Shown one piece after another: positions 1 to 6,762 of a stretch of 7,193 bases of DNA. The notes under the pieces were generated by a model. It was not told the origin of the DNA. It did not search any database and was given only the letters and a program-made list of their open reading frames with translations. This stretch comes from Acidobacteriota bacterium (GTDB lineage: Bacteria > Acidobacteriota > Terriglobia > Terriglobales > Acidobacteriaceae). The stretch lies in the NCBI GenBank assembly GCA_021781255.1, contig JAJXXG010001241.1, forward strand, positions 1-7,193, read 5' to 3'. A program made the position numbers and the translations under genes. Positions within the stretch are counted from its first letter, which is position 1. Each line of letters begins with the position of its first letter.

Positions 1-365
1 ATGAACTCTCCCGCCACGTCCACGTCGCCGGCTTTGAGCTGGTTGACATAGGCGAGGAACTGCGCCGTGATTTTGGCGATGGGGATGTCGTAGATGTCGA
101 TGTCCTGCTTGCGGATCAGGTCCAACAGCAGGTCGAGCGGCCCGTCGTACACCTGGCCGACATGGATCGAGAAGGGCGACTCGTCGGGCCCGTCTTCCGC
201 GCGCCTCGGCTTTGCGGCGGACCTGGCTGCCTTCTCCTCAGGAACGGGCCTGGGCGTGAGCACCAGCGGCGGCGCGGAGGCATGGCTGGCCGCTTCCGGC
301 GCGGCCGTTGCCTGCGTTTCCGGCTCGTGGCCAACTTCGTTCGGATTGGGGGACTTTTCGCTCAA
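1..365 (-). CDS. scpA: Segregation and condensation protein A (ScpA), N-terminal part, cut by left window edge
   Basis: ScpA is the kleisin subunit that bridges the SMC dimer and, with ScpB, forms the bacterial condensin-like complex that compacts and segregates chromosomes. The 121 visible residues contain the kleisin N-terminal signature at about 72-121: V-Y-D-G-P-L-D-L-L-L, then L-I-R-K-Q-D-I-D-I-Y-D-I-P-I, then a segment ending D-V-A-G-E-F. No ATG lies in this frame. The best start is TTG at 365, with AGGA seven bases upstream; it gives L-S-E-K-S-P. A GTG further in (V35) is a weaker alternative. The first 62 residues are a low-complexity Ala/Pro/Glu tail and look disordered; ScpA normally begins close to the signature. 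The start lies 31 bases after the trpS stop, so the two are probably co-transcribed. scpB may follow outside the window. The family call is secure and the start is moderately sure. Confidence 0.93.
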   Translation of the reverse strand, partial: MSEKSPNPNEVGHEPETQATAAPEAASHASAPPLVLTPRPVPEEKAARSAAKPRRAEDGPDESPFSIHVGQVYDGPLDLLLDLIRKQDIDIYDIPIAKITAQFLAYVNQLKAGDVDVAGEF

Positions 366-396
366 TTCCGTTTCCTGTTGAGTTTGCCGGGTGCGT

Positions 397-1431
397 TTAG
401 CGGCTCGTAAAACTGCCCGGAGTCAACCGCATGGCAGCGCGTACTTCCTGCATGGTCTGCTCCGCGCGGGCACTTGCCCTGGTGTTTCCCGCATGGAGAA
501 TCTCTTCAACCTGCGGTGTGGTGAAGCCGGCGCGCCGTTGCTGGATGGGGTTGAGCACCTGCACCAGCGCATCGGCGGCCCAGCCCTTGCATTCAATGCA
601 GCCGATGCCCGCCGAACGGCAACCATCATAGACTTTGGCGAGCGTCTCTGGGGTGGAAAAGACCTTGTGCAAATCGCCGACCGGGCACTTGTCGGGGTCG
701 CCCTTATCGGTGCGGCGGATGCGCGCCGGGTCCGTGACCATGGTCTTGAGCTTCTGGCGCACCACGGGTTCCGGGTCGGTCAATAGGATGGTGTTGCCGT
801 AGCTCTTGGACATTTTGCGGCCGTCGGTGCCGGGCAGCTTGGGCGAGGGAGTCAGGAGCACTTTGGGTTCCGGCAGAACATCCTGCTCGCCGAGCTTGTA
901 GAACTGATTGAAGCGCCGCGCAATTTCGCGCGTCAGCTCGACGTGCGCCTGCTGGTCCTGTCCCACGGGCACGAACTGCGGGTGGTAGAGCAGAATGTCC
1001 GACGCCATCAGCACCGGGTAGCCAAGGAAGCCGTAGGTGGTCAGGTCCTTGTGAGCGAGGTTCTCGATCATCTCTTTGTAGCTGGGCACGCGCTCAAGCC
1101 AGCCGAGCGGCGTAATCATCCCGAGCAGCAGCGGCAACTCGTAATGCTGTGTGACCTGGCTCTGCACAAAGATGGTGGATCGTTCCGGATCAAGGCCCGC
1201 GCCGAGAAAGTCCAGCGCCACTTCCAGCGAATTGGGCGCGATCTGGGAGGTGTCCGCGTAGTCGGTGGTCAGCGCGTGCAGGTCGGCGATGAAGAAATAG
1301 CACTCGTACTGGTCCTGGAGCTTGACCCAGTTGGCCAGTGCGCCCATGTAGTTGCCCAGGTGGAGCTTGCCGGTGGGGCGCATGCCGCTCAAAACGCGCG
1401 GGCGGGAGGATGAGGTTGCTTGTTCAGGCAT
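397..1431 (-). CDS. trpS: Tryptophanyl-tRNA synthetase (TrpRS), probable Fe-S cluster type
   Basis: This cytoplasmic class Ic synthetase attaches tryptophan to tRNA-Trp using ATP. The 344-residue product has the usual family length. The HIGH-type motif is H-L-G-N at 24-27 within P-T-G-K-L-H-L-G-N-Y, P-V-G-Q-D-Q is at 155-160, and the KMSKS loop is at 206-210. Cysteines 249, 271, 278 and 281 are spaced C-x21-C-x6-C-x2-C. This is nearly the C-x22-C-x6-C-x2-C pattern known for the [4Fe-4S] cluster of Thermotoga maritima TrpRS, which lies near the anticodon-binding region. The frame stays open to an ATG at 1527, but family homology begins just after M-P-E-Q, so ATG 1431 is preferred; its Shine-Dalgarno is weak. 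The gene lies between the M50 protease and scpA on the same strand. A possible -10 (TACAAT) in the 111-base gap upstream could let it be transcribed independently. Confidence 0.98.
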   Translation of the reverse strand: MPEQATSSSRPRVLSGMRPTGKLHLGNYMGALANWVKLQDQYECYFFIADLHALTTDYADTSQIAPNSLEVALDFLGAGLDPERSTIFVQSQVTQHYELPLLLGMITPLGWLERVPSYKEMIENLAHKDLTTYGFLGYPVLMASDILLYHPQFVPVGQDQQAHVELTREIARRFNQFYKLGEQDVLPEPKVLLTPSPKLPGTDGRKMSKSYGNTILLTDPEPVVRQKLKTMVTDPARIRRTDKGDPDKCPVGDLHKVFSTPETLAKVYDGCRSAGIGCIECKGWAADALVQVLNPIQQRRAGFTTPQVEEILHAGNTRASARAEQTMQEVRAAMRLTPGSFTSR

Positions 1432-1506
1432 TGTGCTTTCGATTCCGGGGTGATGCCGGGAAAATGCAGCCGCCTTTGCGCCAACACGCACTGGAGGGCT
1501 GTCCAC

Positions 1507-1512
1507 ATTGTA
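1507..1512 (-). promoter_or_regulatory. Candidate -10 element upstream of trpS
   Basis: TACAAT on the minus strand matches the sigma70 -10 consensus at five of six positions and would give a leader of about 70 bases before ATG 1431. No convincing -35 is visible at 16-18 bases spacing, so this is only a candidate for an internal operon promoter. Confidence 0.3.
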
Positions 1513-1542
1513 GCGGGAGGCGCACATCAGCGCGTGACGACG

Positions 1543-2256
1543 CTACACGTGGGAGAGGACAAAGTAGACAATGCCCAGCGCCGGGCCCAGCAGCAGGCGC
1601 AGGATAAAGCCGCCCACAAAAATCATCAGCAGGTAGCCGACCCATCCGCCGAGGCGGTCGTAGACCTGCACGGCGTTGTAGGGCAGCAGGTTGCGTACCA
1701 CGTGGCTGCCATCGAGCGGAGGAATCGGCAGCAGGTTGAAGAAGAACAGCGACAGATTGATGAGGATCGCCAGGGTGCAGAGCAGAGCCAGTGGATTCGG
1801 CGTGACAGGGCTGCCCGGGCGGAGGGCGGCGATGAAGGAGGACATGACGACGGCCTGGCCGTTGGGCATGGCGACGGCCATGACCACGAGGACGGCAAGG
1901 GCCAAGAGCACGAGCAGCAGATTGGAGACCGGGCCGGCCAGCGTGACGAGATTCTCGTCGCGAGTGATCTTTTTGAAGTTGCGGGTGATGACGGGCGTAG
2001 GCTTGGCCCAGCCCACGAGCATTCCGCCGAACATGCCGATGCCGAGAAACGGCCCGAAGATCATCAGCGCGGGGAAGAGCAGTGTGCCGACCGGATCGAT
2101 GTGATACATGGGGTTGAGCGTGATGCGGCCTTCGAGGCGGGCCGTCTGGTCGCCGAGCAGGGAGGCCGTCCAGGCGTGCGCGCACTCATGAAAGCTGAGC
2201 GAAAAGATGAGCAGGACAAATTCGAAGACGGCGATGAGAAAAGCGGCAGATTGCAA
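1543..2256 (-). CDS. Site-2-protease-like M50 family zinc metallopeptidase, integral membrane
   Basis: The 237-residue polytopic membrane protein has the intramembrane metalloprotease signatures. The zinc-binding H-E-C-A-H motif is at 23-27 in the first hydrophobic segment. The third-ligand motif is N174 ... P-I-P-P-L-D-G, with D182 and G183, in a later segment. G-W-A-K-P-T-P-V at 82-89 is typical of the short M50 subgroup that lacks a PDZ domain. Hydrophobic stretches lie at about 5-22, 55-82, 104-130, 155-178 and 205-233. Such enzymes cut substrates within the membrane; the substrate cannot be told here. The start is TTG at 2256, preceded by TGGAG seven bases upstream, and no better ATG is available. 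It lies 59 bases after the acyltransferase and 111 bases before trpS, on the same strand. An M50 gene next to trpS and scpA is an arrangement I recall from several bacterial phyla. Confidence 0.92.
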   Translation of the reverse strand: MQSAAFLIAVFEFVLLIFSLSFHECAHAWTASLLGDQTARLEGRITLNPMYHIDPVGTLLFPALMIFGPFLGIGMFGGMLVGWAKPTPVITRNFKKITRDENLVTLAGPVSNLLLVLLALAVLVVMAVAMPNGQAVVMSSFIAALRPGSPVTPNPLALLCTLAILINLSLFFFNLLPIPPLDGSHVVRNLLPYNAVQVYDRLGGWVGYLLMIFVGGFILRLLLGPALGIVYFVLSHV

Positions 2257-2315
2257 ATCGATTCTCCAGGGGCTCAGGTTAGCATGGGCGGCGCGGCTCC
2301 GCTGATGGCTGGACG

Positions 2316-3047
2316 TTATGGCCGGTCTGCGGGGAAGGTTCCGATGACCTCGCCGGCAGCAACGTTCTGGCCGCCGAGCACAATGGCATGGCTGCCGATG
2401 CGCGCCCCCGGGCCGATGGCTGTGGGCAGCAGCGTGATCTGGTCAAAGTTCTCCGGGGCGTGGCTTACGGAGTAGACGCGGGAAAACGAGCCGACGACGG
2501 CGCCTTTGCCGATGGTGATGCCGCCGCGGTCGTTCAGGAGCGCTCCCTGGCGGATGGACGCGCCGTCGCCGATGGACAGGTTGTAGCCGTAGGTGAGGTC
2601 GATGCCGTGATGGATCTTGACGCCTGTGCCCATGTGCTCGAAGATGTGGCGCCCGAGCATGCAGCGGAAACGGACGCCCAGCCATAGGTTGAGTCCGATG
2701 GGCGAGCGGTCGAACATCTGCCAGAACCACAACAACGGCTTGCGCACGGCAAACATCTCGCGATCGACTTCAGGGTAGTGCTCAGCTTCCAGAGTCACGT
2801 TCTCCGGGTCAAGCGACATGCTGAGTACGTTGCCGGGCAGTTCCGTGGCGAGCGTCATGGTTCGCTTGCCCTCATACGGACGGCCCAGGTAGAGCTGATA
2901 GAGCTGATCGCGCACGATCTCAGAGCGGCGCTCGGGCGAGCGGTGCCGCAGGAACTCCTCATCCAGAAAGCGCAGCCAGCGGCGGTAGACTTCCTCCGCC
3001 TCCGGCGCGGGATGCGGCACGTTGCTTTGCTGATTTGCCATACGCAT
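2316..3047 (-). CDS. Hexapeptide-repeat (left-handed beta-helix) acyltransferase family protein
   Basis: The product of about 243 residues (numbered here from the second ATG) has two parts. Residues 1-130 are mostly helical and charged. From about 135 to 232 there are imperfect hexapeptide repeats of the left-handed beta-helix acyltransferase fold, for example [24 protein letters not shown] and A-I-G-P-G-A-R-I. His194, in S-V-S-H-A-P after the G-S-F-S-R-V-Y strand, sits where maltose/galactoside O-acetyltransferase relatives carry their catalytic histidine. Transfer of an acetyl or other acyl group to a sugar or similar hydroxyl is therefore likely, with unknown acceptor. The C-terminus stops soon after the last coil. 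Start choice is uncertain: ATG 3047 and ATG 3041 are both possible, neither has a Shine-Dalgarno, and the frame is open to 3110. TTTATC just upstream could place transcription start almost at the ATG. Confidence 0.85.
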   Translation of the reverse strand: MRMANQQSNVPHPAPEAEEVYRRWLRFLDEEFLRHRSPERRSEIVRDQLYQLYLGRPYEGKRTMTLATELPGNVLSMSLDPENVTLEAEHYPEVDREMFAVRKPLLWFWQMFDRSPIGLNLWLGVRFRCMLGRHIFEHMGTGVKIHHGIDLTYGYNLSIGDGASIRQGALLNDRGGITIGKGAVVGSFSRVYSVSHAPENFDQITLLPTAIGPGARIGSHAIVLGGQNVAAGEVIGTFPADRP

Positions 3048-3117
3048 TGGACGATAAACCAAACGGGCTTGCCGCGGCGAGTGGGAGCCACAAGGCCCCA
3101 TACCACGCACCCCGCGT

Positions 3118-3123
3118 TATTCT
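3118..3123 (+). promoter_or_regulatory. Candidate -10 element for asnS
   Basis: TATTCT, within a short A/T-rich stretch in an otherwise GC-rich 120-base divergent intergenic region, matches the -10 consensus at four of six positions. It would start a leader of roughly 35-40 bases for asnS. No clear -35 is seen, so support is weak. Nothing else in this intergenic stretch stood out. Confidence 0.28.
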
Positions 3124-3166
3124 AAAGAGTCCGGCGCGACCACGCCGTCCAGAGAGTCCACACATC

Positions 3167-4528
3167 ATGCCTGAAGAATCCGCCGTCACACCTGAGAGCA
3201 AAGCAGCCGTTCCTGTCGCCACCATCGCCACGCTTGGCCAGCACGAGGGCCAGTCTGTCACTCTGCGCGGGTGGCTCTACAACCTGCGCGAGAGCGGCAA
3301 GCTGCTGTTTCCCATCTTTCGCGACGGCACCGGCACGGTGCAGGGCGTGGCGCACGTCAAGAGCGTGCCCCCGGCTGTTTTCGAGGCGCTCAAGGGCCTC
3401 ACGCAGGAGTCTTCGGTGACCGTCACCGGCAAGGTTCGCGCGGACAAGCGCGCCCCCGGCGGCTTCGAGCTGGACGTGGAAGACATTCATGTGATCCAGC
3501 GCGTGCCGGAGTCAGACCCCTATCCGATTACGCTCAAGGAGCACGGCGTCGACTTCCTGATGGAGCACCGGCACCTTTGGATACGGTCGCCGCGCCAGTC
3601 GGCGATTCTGCGCATCCGGGCTGAAATCATGCGCGCGGCGGCGGAGTACTTTGACTCGAACGGCTTTATCCGCACGGACTCGCCGATTCTGACGCCGGCG
3701 GCGTGCGAAGGCACCTCGACGCTGTTCCCGGTGGATTACTTTGGCGATCCGGCATTCCTGACGCAGTCCGGTCAGCTTTACATCGAGTCCACGGCGCTGG
3801 CGCTGGGCAAGGTGTACAGCTTTGGCCCGACGTTTCGCGCGGAGAAGTCGAAGACCCGCCGCCACCTGACCGAGTTCTGGATGATCGAGCCCGAGGTTGC
3901 GTATTGCGATCTGGACGGGTTGCTGGAACTGGCGGAGAACTTTCTGTCGCACATTGTGCAGAGCGTGCTGAAGAATCGCGCCGCCGAGCTGGCGGCAATT
4001 GGCCGCGATCCGGCAAAGCTTGAGAACATTCTGCCGCCGTTTCCGCGCCTGCGCTACGACGAGGCCGCAGCCATGCTGAACGAGGCCCACAAGAAGGGCG
4101 AGTTGGAGAATCCCTTCGAGTACGGCAACGACTTTGGCTCGCCGGACGAAACCTGGCTCAGTTCGCAGTTTGACCGGCCCGTGATGGTGCACCGCTACCC
4201 GGCGGATGTGAAGGCTTTCTACATGGAGCCGGACCCCGCCGACGCGCGCTACGCGCTGTGCGTGGACGTGCTGGCTCCCGAGGGCTACGGGGAAATCATC
4301 GGCGGCTCGCAGCGCGTGGCCAGCTACGAATTGCTGAAGAGCCGCATTGAAAAGCACAATCTGCCGCTCGAAGCCTTCCAGTGGTATCTCGACCTGCGCC
4401 GCTACGGTTCGGTGCCTCATGCGGGCTTTGGCATGGGCATCGAGCGCGTGGTGGCATGGGTTTGCGCGCTTGACCACGTGCGCGAGACGATTCCCTTTGC
4501 GCGCACGCTGCACCGGATCTATCCATGA
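3167..4528 (+). CDS. asnS: Asparaginyl-tRNA synthetase (AsnRS)
   Basis: This cytoplasmic class IIb synthetase charges tRNA-Asn with asparagine. The 453-residue protein has an N-terminal OB-fold anticodon-binding domain (about 18-110, including [11 protein letters not shown]) and a class II catalytic domain. Motif 2 begins F-R-A-E at 223 and continues [13 protein letters not shown]. Motif 3 is G-F-G-M-G-I-E-R at 420-427. The E-G-T-S-T-L-F and S-Q-S/T-Q-S-G-Q-L-Y type segments (about 181-205) point to AsnRS, not AspRS. The frame is open from 3035, but homology begins after the M-P-E-E-S start at 3167; AGAGAG lies upstream as a weak Shine-Dalgarno. It is transcribed divergently from the acyltransferase operon. 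Its presence suggests direct tRNA-Asn charging; whether GatCAB also operates cannot be judged here. Confidence 0.98.
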   Translation: MPEESAVTPESKAAVPVATIATLGQHEGQSVTLRGWLYNLRESGKLLFPIFRDGTGTVQGVAHVKSVPPAVFEALKGLTQESSVTVTGKVRADKRAPGGFELDVEDIHVIQRVPESDPYPITLKEHGVDFLMEHRHLWIRSPRQSAILRIRAEIMRAAAEYFDSNGFIRTDSPILTPAACEGTSTLFPVDYFGDPAFLTQSGQLYIESTALALGKVYSFGPTFRAEKSKTRRHLTEFWMIEPEVAYCDLDGLLELAENFLSHIVQSVLKNRAAELAAIGRDPAKLENILPPFPRLRYDEAAAMLNEAHKKGELENPFEYGNDFGSPDETWLSSQFDRPVMVHRYPADVKAFYMEPDPADARYALCVDVLAPEGYGEIIGGSQRVASYELLKSRIEKHNLPLEAFQWYLDLRRYGSVPHAGFGMGIERVVAWVCALDHVRETIPFARTLHRIYP

Positions 4529-4593
4529 GCGCATGCCCGGCTTTTGCGGCTTAGGGCTGAACGAATCTGCCGGAAGGTCCAGCCGGGATGAGT

Positions 4594-4612
4594 ATTCCGG
4601 CGAATCCGGAAT
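4594..4612. repeat. Perfect 7-bp inverted repeat in the asnS-nitroreductase gap
   Basis: ATTCCGG and CCGGAAT are separated by the five bases CGAAT. No T-run follows on either strand, so it does not look like a terminator by itself. It is the first of three inverted repeats in the 146 bases between asnS and the nitroreductase gene and could be an operator or part of a folded leader. Confidence 0.5.
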
Positions 4613-4623
4613 CCCTGGGCGGC

Positions 4624-4653
4624 TGGCTGCAATCAAACGGTTGCAGTCATTTT
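4624..4653 (+). terminator. Terminator-like hairpin downstream of asnS
   Basis: Bases 4624-4634 pair with 4639-4649 to give an 11-bp stem (two G-U pairs) with the tetraloop AAAC, followed at once by TTTTCCCC. The short, C-interrupted U-tract makes it a weak intrinsic terminator. It lies 95 bases after the asnS stop and 22 before the next start codon, so it could instead attenuate the nitroreductase gene. Confidence 0.45.
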
Positions 4654-4661
4654 CCCCTTCT

Positions 4662-4673
4662 GGAGATTTCTCC
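4662..4673 (+). promoter_or_regulatory. Shine-Dalgarno of nitroreductase gene inside a small inverted repeat
   Basis: GGAGATTTCTCC contains the GGAG ribosome-binding site about nine bases before ATG 4675, and the same bases can pair with the CTCC just downstream (4-bp stem, ATTT loop). This supports the ATG at 4675. The stem is short, so an effect on translation is speculative. Confidence 0.5.
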
Positions 4674-4674
4674 G

Positions 4675-5298
4675 ATGACCCTTTCTGCCAGTGAAGTGAA
4701 TCAGCTGAAGCGCGCTCCCGCAGTCGAGGGCGTGCTGCCTGTCATCCACCAGCGCTGGAGCCCGCGCTCGTTTACCGATCGCGAGGTGAGCCCGGCCGAT
4801 CTGGCAAGGGTATTTGAGGCGGCTCGCTGGGCTCCTTCCTCGAACAACGAGCAGCCCTGGCGCTACCTTGTCGGCGTGCGCAACTCAGGCACGCACGCGA
4901 AGATTGCGGCAACGTTTGCGGGCTTCAACAAAGCCTGGGCGCCCAAGGCTCCGGTGCTGATACTGGGCGTTACGAGCACCCGCTTCAGCCGCAATGGGCG
5001 ACCGAACGATTACGCTCTCTATGACCTGGGCGCGGCGACCGTCCTGATCACGCTGCAAGCCGTGGCGCTGGGCCTGACTACCCACCAGATGGGAGGCTTT
5101 GACCACGACGCCATTCGCCAGGCGCTTGAGATTCCCGAGGACCACGCTCTCGGTTCGGTGATGGCGCTGGGCTATCTGGGCGAGCCGGGAGCGCTGGCAA
5201 ACGAGCAACTGATTGCATCGGAAGTGGCTGTGCGCAGCCGGAAGCCGTTGAGCGAGATCGTGTTTTCAGGCTGGGGCGAGCCGGCAAAGCTTGCCTGA
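4675..5298 (+). CDS. Nitroreductase-family FMN-dependent oxidoreductase
   Basis: The 207-residue protein matches the NADH oxidase/nitroreductase fold, normally a cytoplasmic FMN-containing homodimer that uses NAD(P)H. The N-terminal signature is W-S-P-R-S-F at 28-33, where the R-x-R/S-F type segment contacts FMN phosphate. It is followed by A-R-W-A-P-S-S-N-N-E-Q-P-W-R at 50-63, the classic segment with S-S-x-x-x-Q-P-W. The central L-G-A-A-T segment (118-122) and M-G-G-F plus G-Y-L-G-E (about 139-170) complete the fold. Length is typical. ATG 4675 is chosen because TGGAG lies upstream and homology starts after it, although the frame is open from 4588. The natural substrate cannot be told: members reduce nitroaromatics, quinones, enones or act in specialised pathways. 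It stands downstream of asnS behind a possible terminator and 85 bases before the YdcF-like gene, with which it could be co-transcribed. Confidence 0.92.
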   Translation: MTLSASEVNQLKRAPAVEGVLPVIHQRWSPRSFTDREVSPADLARVFEAARWAPSSNNEQPWRYLVGVRNSGTHAKIAATFAGFNKAWAPKAPVLILGVTSTRFSRNGRPNDYALYDLGAATVLITLQAVALGLTTHQMGGFDHDAIRQALEIPEDHALGSVMALGYLGEPGALANEQLIASEVAVRSRKPLSEIVFSGWGEPAKLA

Positions 5299-5383
5299 GC
5301 ACAGGCCGATACCTTCGTTTCCACAAGTCTGACGATAGACGGGAGCCTTCGCGTTAGAGTGGAGGCTGGAGGGAAGGTTTCTG

Positions 5384-6079
5384 GTGGAAGCTCGATCGCC
5401 ACGACCACTGCGCAAACAGGTTAGGACCCGCAGGCCTCGTCACCGGCAGGGGCATGCGCGGCGCGGGCGGCTGAGCTGGCGGACGCGCGGCATTCTGGCG
5501 GCCGTGGCGGTGGTTGCAGCGCTGCTGGGATGGGCGATTGCTGCCCGCGCGATGGCTCCTTCCTCCAATACCAGCCAGACGCGCTTCGACGCCATTGTTG
5601 TGCTGGGCTCGCCGGCTGATTCGGACGGCAACCCCACGCCCATGGAGTTGGCGCGCGTCGCCCAGAGTGTGCGCGAGTATGAGCGCGGGGTTGCGCCACG
5701 GCTGATTTTCAGCGGAGGGGCGGTGCGTAACCAGTTCGTTGAGGCGCAGGTGATGGCGCGGGCGGCCGAGGCGCGGGGCATTCCCGCGTCTGCAATTTTT
5801 CTGGAGCCGGAGGCCAAAGACACAATCCAGAACGTCTGCTTTGCGACGCGCATCATGAAATCGCATGGCTGGCGGTCGGCGGAGGTGGTTTCGAGCGCGG
5901 CTCATTTGCCACGCGCGGGCATCATCTTCAGCCGCACGCTGCTCCAGTGGCGTCTGCAAGCCGCGCAGCCGCTTGTGCCGGGAGCCGCTCTGAGCGCGGG
6001 CGCAGAGACTCTGCTGGAGACACTGAAGACCGTGCATTATCTGACGTATGGAAGCTGGGCCGAGCGCTGCGAGCCGTAG
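5384..6079 (+). CDS. DUF218 / YdcF-like (ElyC-SanA type) membrane-anchored protein
   Basis: The 231-residue protein has a very basic, Arg-rich N-terminus (1-35), one transmembrane segment at about 36-57, and a DUF218 domain that the positive-inside rule places outside the cytoplasm. Conserved DUF218 positions are visible: I-V-V-L-G at 71-75, S-G-G at 110-112, E120, the E-P-E-A-K-D-T-I-Q-N segment at 141-150, and S-S-A-A-H-L-P-R-A with H174. Characterised relatives (ElyC, SanA) affect cell-envelope integrity in Escherichia coli; the biochemical reaction is not established, so only an envelope role is suggested. The start is GTG at 5384, strongly supported by GGAGGGAAGG about six bases upstream. 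A possible -10 (TAGAGT near 5355) is present without a clear -35. A long minus-strand open frame lies opposite and is a GC-rich shadow. Confidence 0.88.
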   Translation: MEARSPRPLRKQVRTRRPRHRQGHARRGRLSWRTRGILAAVAVVAALLGWAIAARAMAPSSNTSQTRFDAIVVLGSPADSDGNPTPMELARVAQSVREYERGVAPRLIFSGGAVRNQFVEAQVMARAAEARGIPASAIFLEPEAKDTIQNVCFATRIMKSHGWRSAEVVSSAAHLPRAGIIFSRTLLQWRLQAAQPLVPGAALSAGAETLLETLKTVHYLTYGSWAERCEP

Positions 6080-6140
6080 TTCGACGACAGGTTTAAGCAG
6101 CAGGAGGCGCGGGTAGTGTCCTAATTTGCTTTTCATGCTC

Positions 6141-6329
6141 TCAAACTCCGGTTGCGGCATTCAAGGTGCTGCGAATCCATTTCGAGACGGTTTGGTTTGA
6201 CGTTTCTGCTGCCCGATAAATGCGCTCCAGCTCATCGGCAGCGAATCTGACCGGAACAATCTTTCCCTTGGCTTGTTCTTTCGGCAGGACTGGCCTTCCC
6301 GGTTTCCTCTTCTTAGGCTGTTTCGGCAT
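6141..6329 (-). CDS. Small ribbon-helix-helix DNA-binding protein (antitoxin/MobC-like), function unknown
   Basis: The 62-residue basic protein begins M-P-K-Q-P-K-K-R-K-P-G-R-P, a DNA-contacting type of tail. The predicted RHH core follows: strand K-I-V-P-V-R-F at 23-29, helix A-D-E-L-E-R-I-Y-R-A-A at 31-41, turn with S-N-Q-T, and helix T-V-S-K-W-I-R-S-T-L-N-A at 47-58. RHH proteins act as dimeric repressors, antitoxins or relaxosome accessory proteins. Its start has a strong AGGAG seven bases upstream, so it is likely translated. The ATG lies inside the 3' end of the transposase-fragment frame (17-base overlap), so the two are translationally adjacent and share the upstream promoter. No toxin gene follows before the convergent YdcF-like gene, so this is an orphan antitoxin-like gene or a stand-alone regulator. 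The fold call rests on reading the sequence and no profile search was possible. Confidence 0.75.
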   Translation of the reverse strand: MPKQPKKRKPGRPVLPKEQAKGKIVPVRFAADELERIYRAAETSNQTVSKWIRSTLNAATGV

Positions 6330-6747
6330 CGCGTAGCTCCTGCATGATTACAACTCTTACGGCAGTTTCCGGTGAGACGGCGGGTGGAATCTTGAGAACA
6401 GTCACGCTGCGTTTGGAGTCAACGCGAAACGCTGGTACTAGCTTTGTTTCGGCGTCGATAGCGCAGAACGTCCAGACGTCGCCGAACTGCGGATCGTCTC
6501 CGGGTTTCACTCGGCTTTCTTTCTTGCCTACAAATCCCCAAACCTCATCAATCTCTAACCGATTGCAGGATAGATCGCGCATCTTGGCATCCATCAATTC
6601 GGTGCATCCCTGCCCGATTCTGACCCCAAGACGCATGATCGTATCGCGGTGAATGCCCGTCACGCGCTCAATCGAGCGAATGCTTGACCCTTCCGCAAGT
6701 GCCGCGATAACCGCGATTTGCTTATCCGTGTTGAGCACATTCGCCAT
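6313..6747 (-). pseudogene. Truncated IS1-family transposase with an unrelated C-terminal tail
   Basis: Residues 1-113 look like the N-terminal third to half of an IS1-family DDE transposase. A helix-turn-helix-like segment, with G-S-S-I-R-S-I-E-R and G-I-H-R-D-T-I-M-R-L, spans about 20-40. The first catalytic aspartate is D67 in L-E-I-D-E-V-W-G-F-V-G. The W-T-F-C-A-I-D-A-E-T-K-L-V-P-A-F segment ends at about 107. Homology stops after about S-K-R (residue 113, near 6409). The second Asp and the catalytic Glu that would follow are absent, so it cannot be an active transposase; full-length relatives are roughly twice as long. The last 31 residues (from S-V-T-V-L-K-I-P-P-A-V to A-E-T-A) are unrelated to the family as I know it. 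They may be the 3' end of a gene originally upstream of the RHH gene. ATG 6747 has GAGG five bases upstream. The HTH part could still bind DNA. Confidence 0.8.
6409..6747 (-). mobile_element. Remnant of an IS1-family insertion sequence
   Basis: Only the coding part with transposase homology can be delimited. The inner boundary near 6409 is where similarity to the family ends. The outer end, upstream of ATG 6747, was not found: no recognisable terminal repeat or target duplication is seen, and the inverted repeat at 6763-6816 lies within a promoter instead of pairing across the element. Confidence 0.5.
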
Positions 6748-6752
6748 TTCAG

Positions 6753-6756
6753 CCTC
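6753..6756 (-). promoter_or_regulatory. Ribosome-binding site of the transposase fragment
   Basis: GAGG on the minus strand lies five bases before ATG 6747 and supports that start; transcripts from the promoter at 6766-6795 would have a very short leader. Confidence 0.5.
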
Positions 6757-6762
6757 ACTGGA

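Noticed and set aside
1432..1527. N-terminal extension of trpS to an ATG at 1527
   Set aside because: The 32 extra residues precede the normal TrpRS start, cover a possible -10 element, and come close to the stop of the upstream gene.
1420..2475. Plus-strand open frame of 351 codons
   Set aside because: It is antisense to the M50 protease and rich in Asp, Glu, Gln and Gly with no domain, while the opposite strand has intact HExxH and LDG motifs.
3035..3166. N-terminal extension of asnS to an ATG at 3035
   Set aside because: The extra 44 residues have no similarity to AsnRS and would overlap the divergent acyltransferase start; M-P-E-E-S at 3167 fits the family.
3512..4636. Minus-strand open frame of 374 codons
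   Set aside because: It is antisense to asnS, which is unambiguous; the composition is His/Arg/Ala-rich and without motifs.
6113..6135. GTAGTGTCC-type sequence as the terminal repeat of the insertion sequence
   Set aside because: It resembles some IS ends, but no matching inverted copy was found upstream of the transposase fragment near 6750-6850.
5354..6160. Minus-strand open frame of 268 codons
   Set aside because: It lies opposite the YdcF-like gene, is Arg/Pro/His-rich without any family signature, and is the usual GC-rich antisense shadow.
6141..6747. A complete toxin-antitoxin pair
   Set aside because: Only an RHH antitoxin-like protein is present; its upstream partner frame is a transposase fragment and there is no toxin-like protein in the window.
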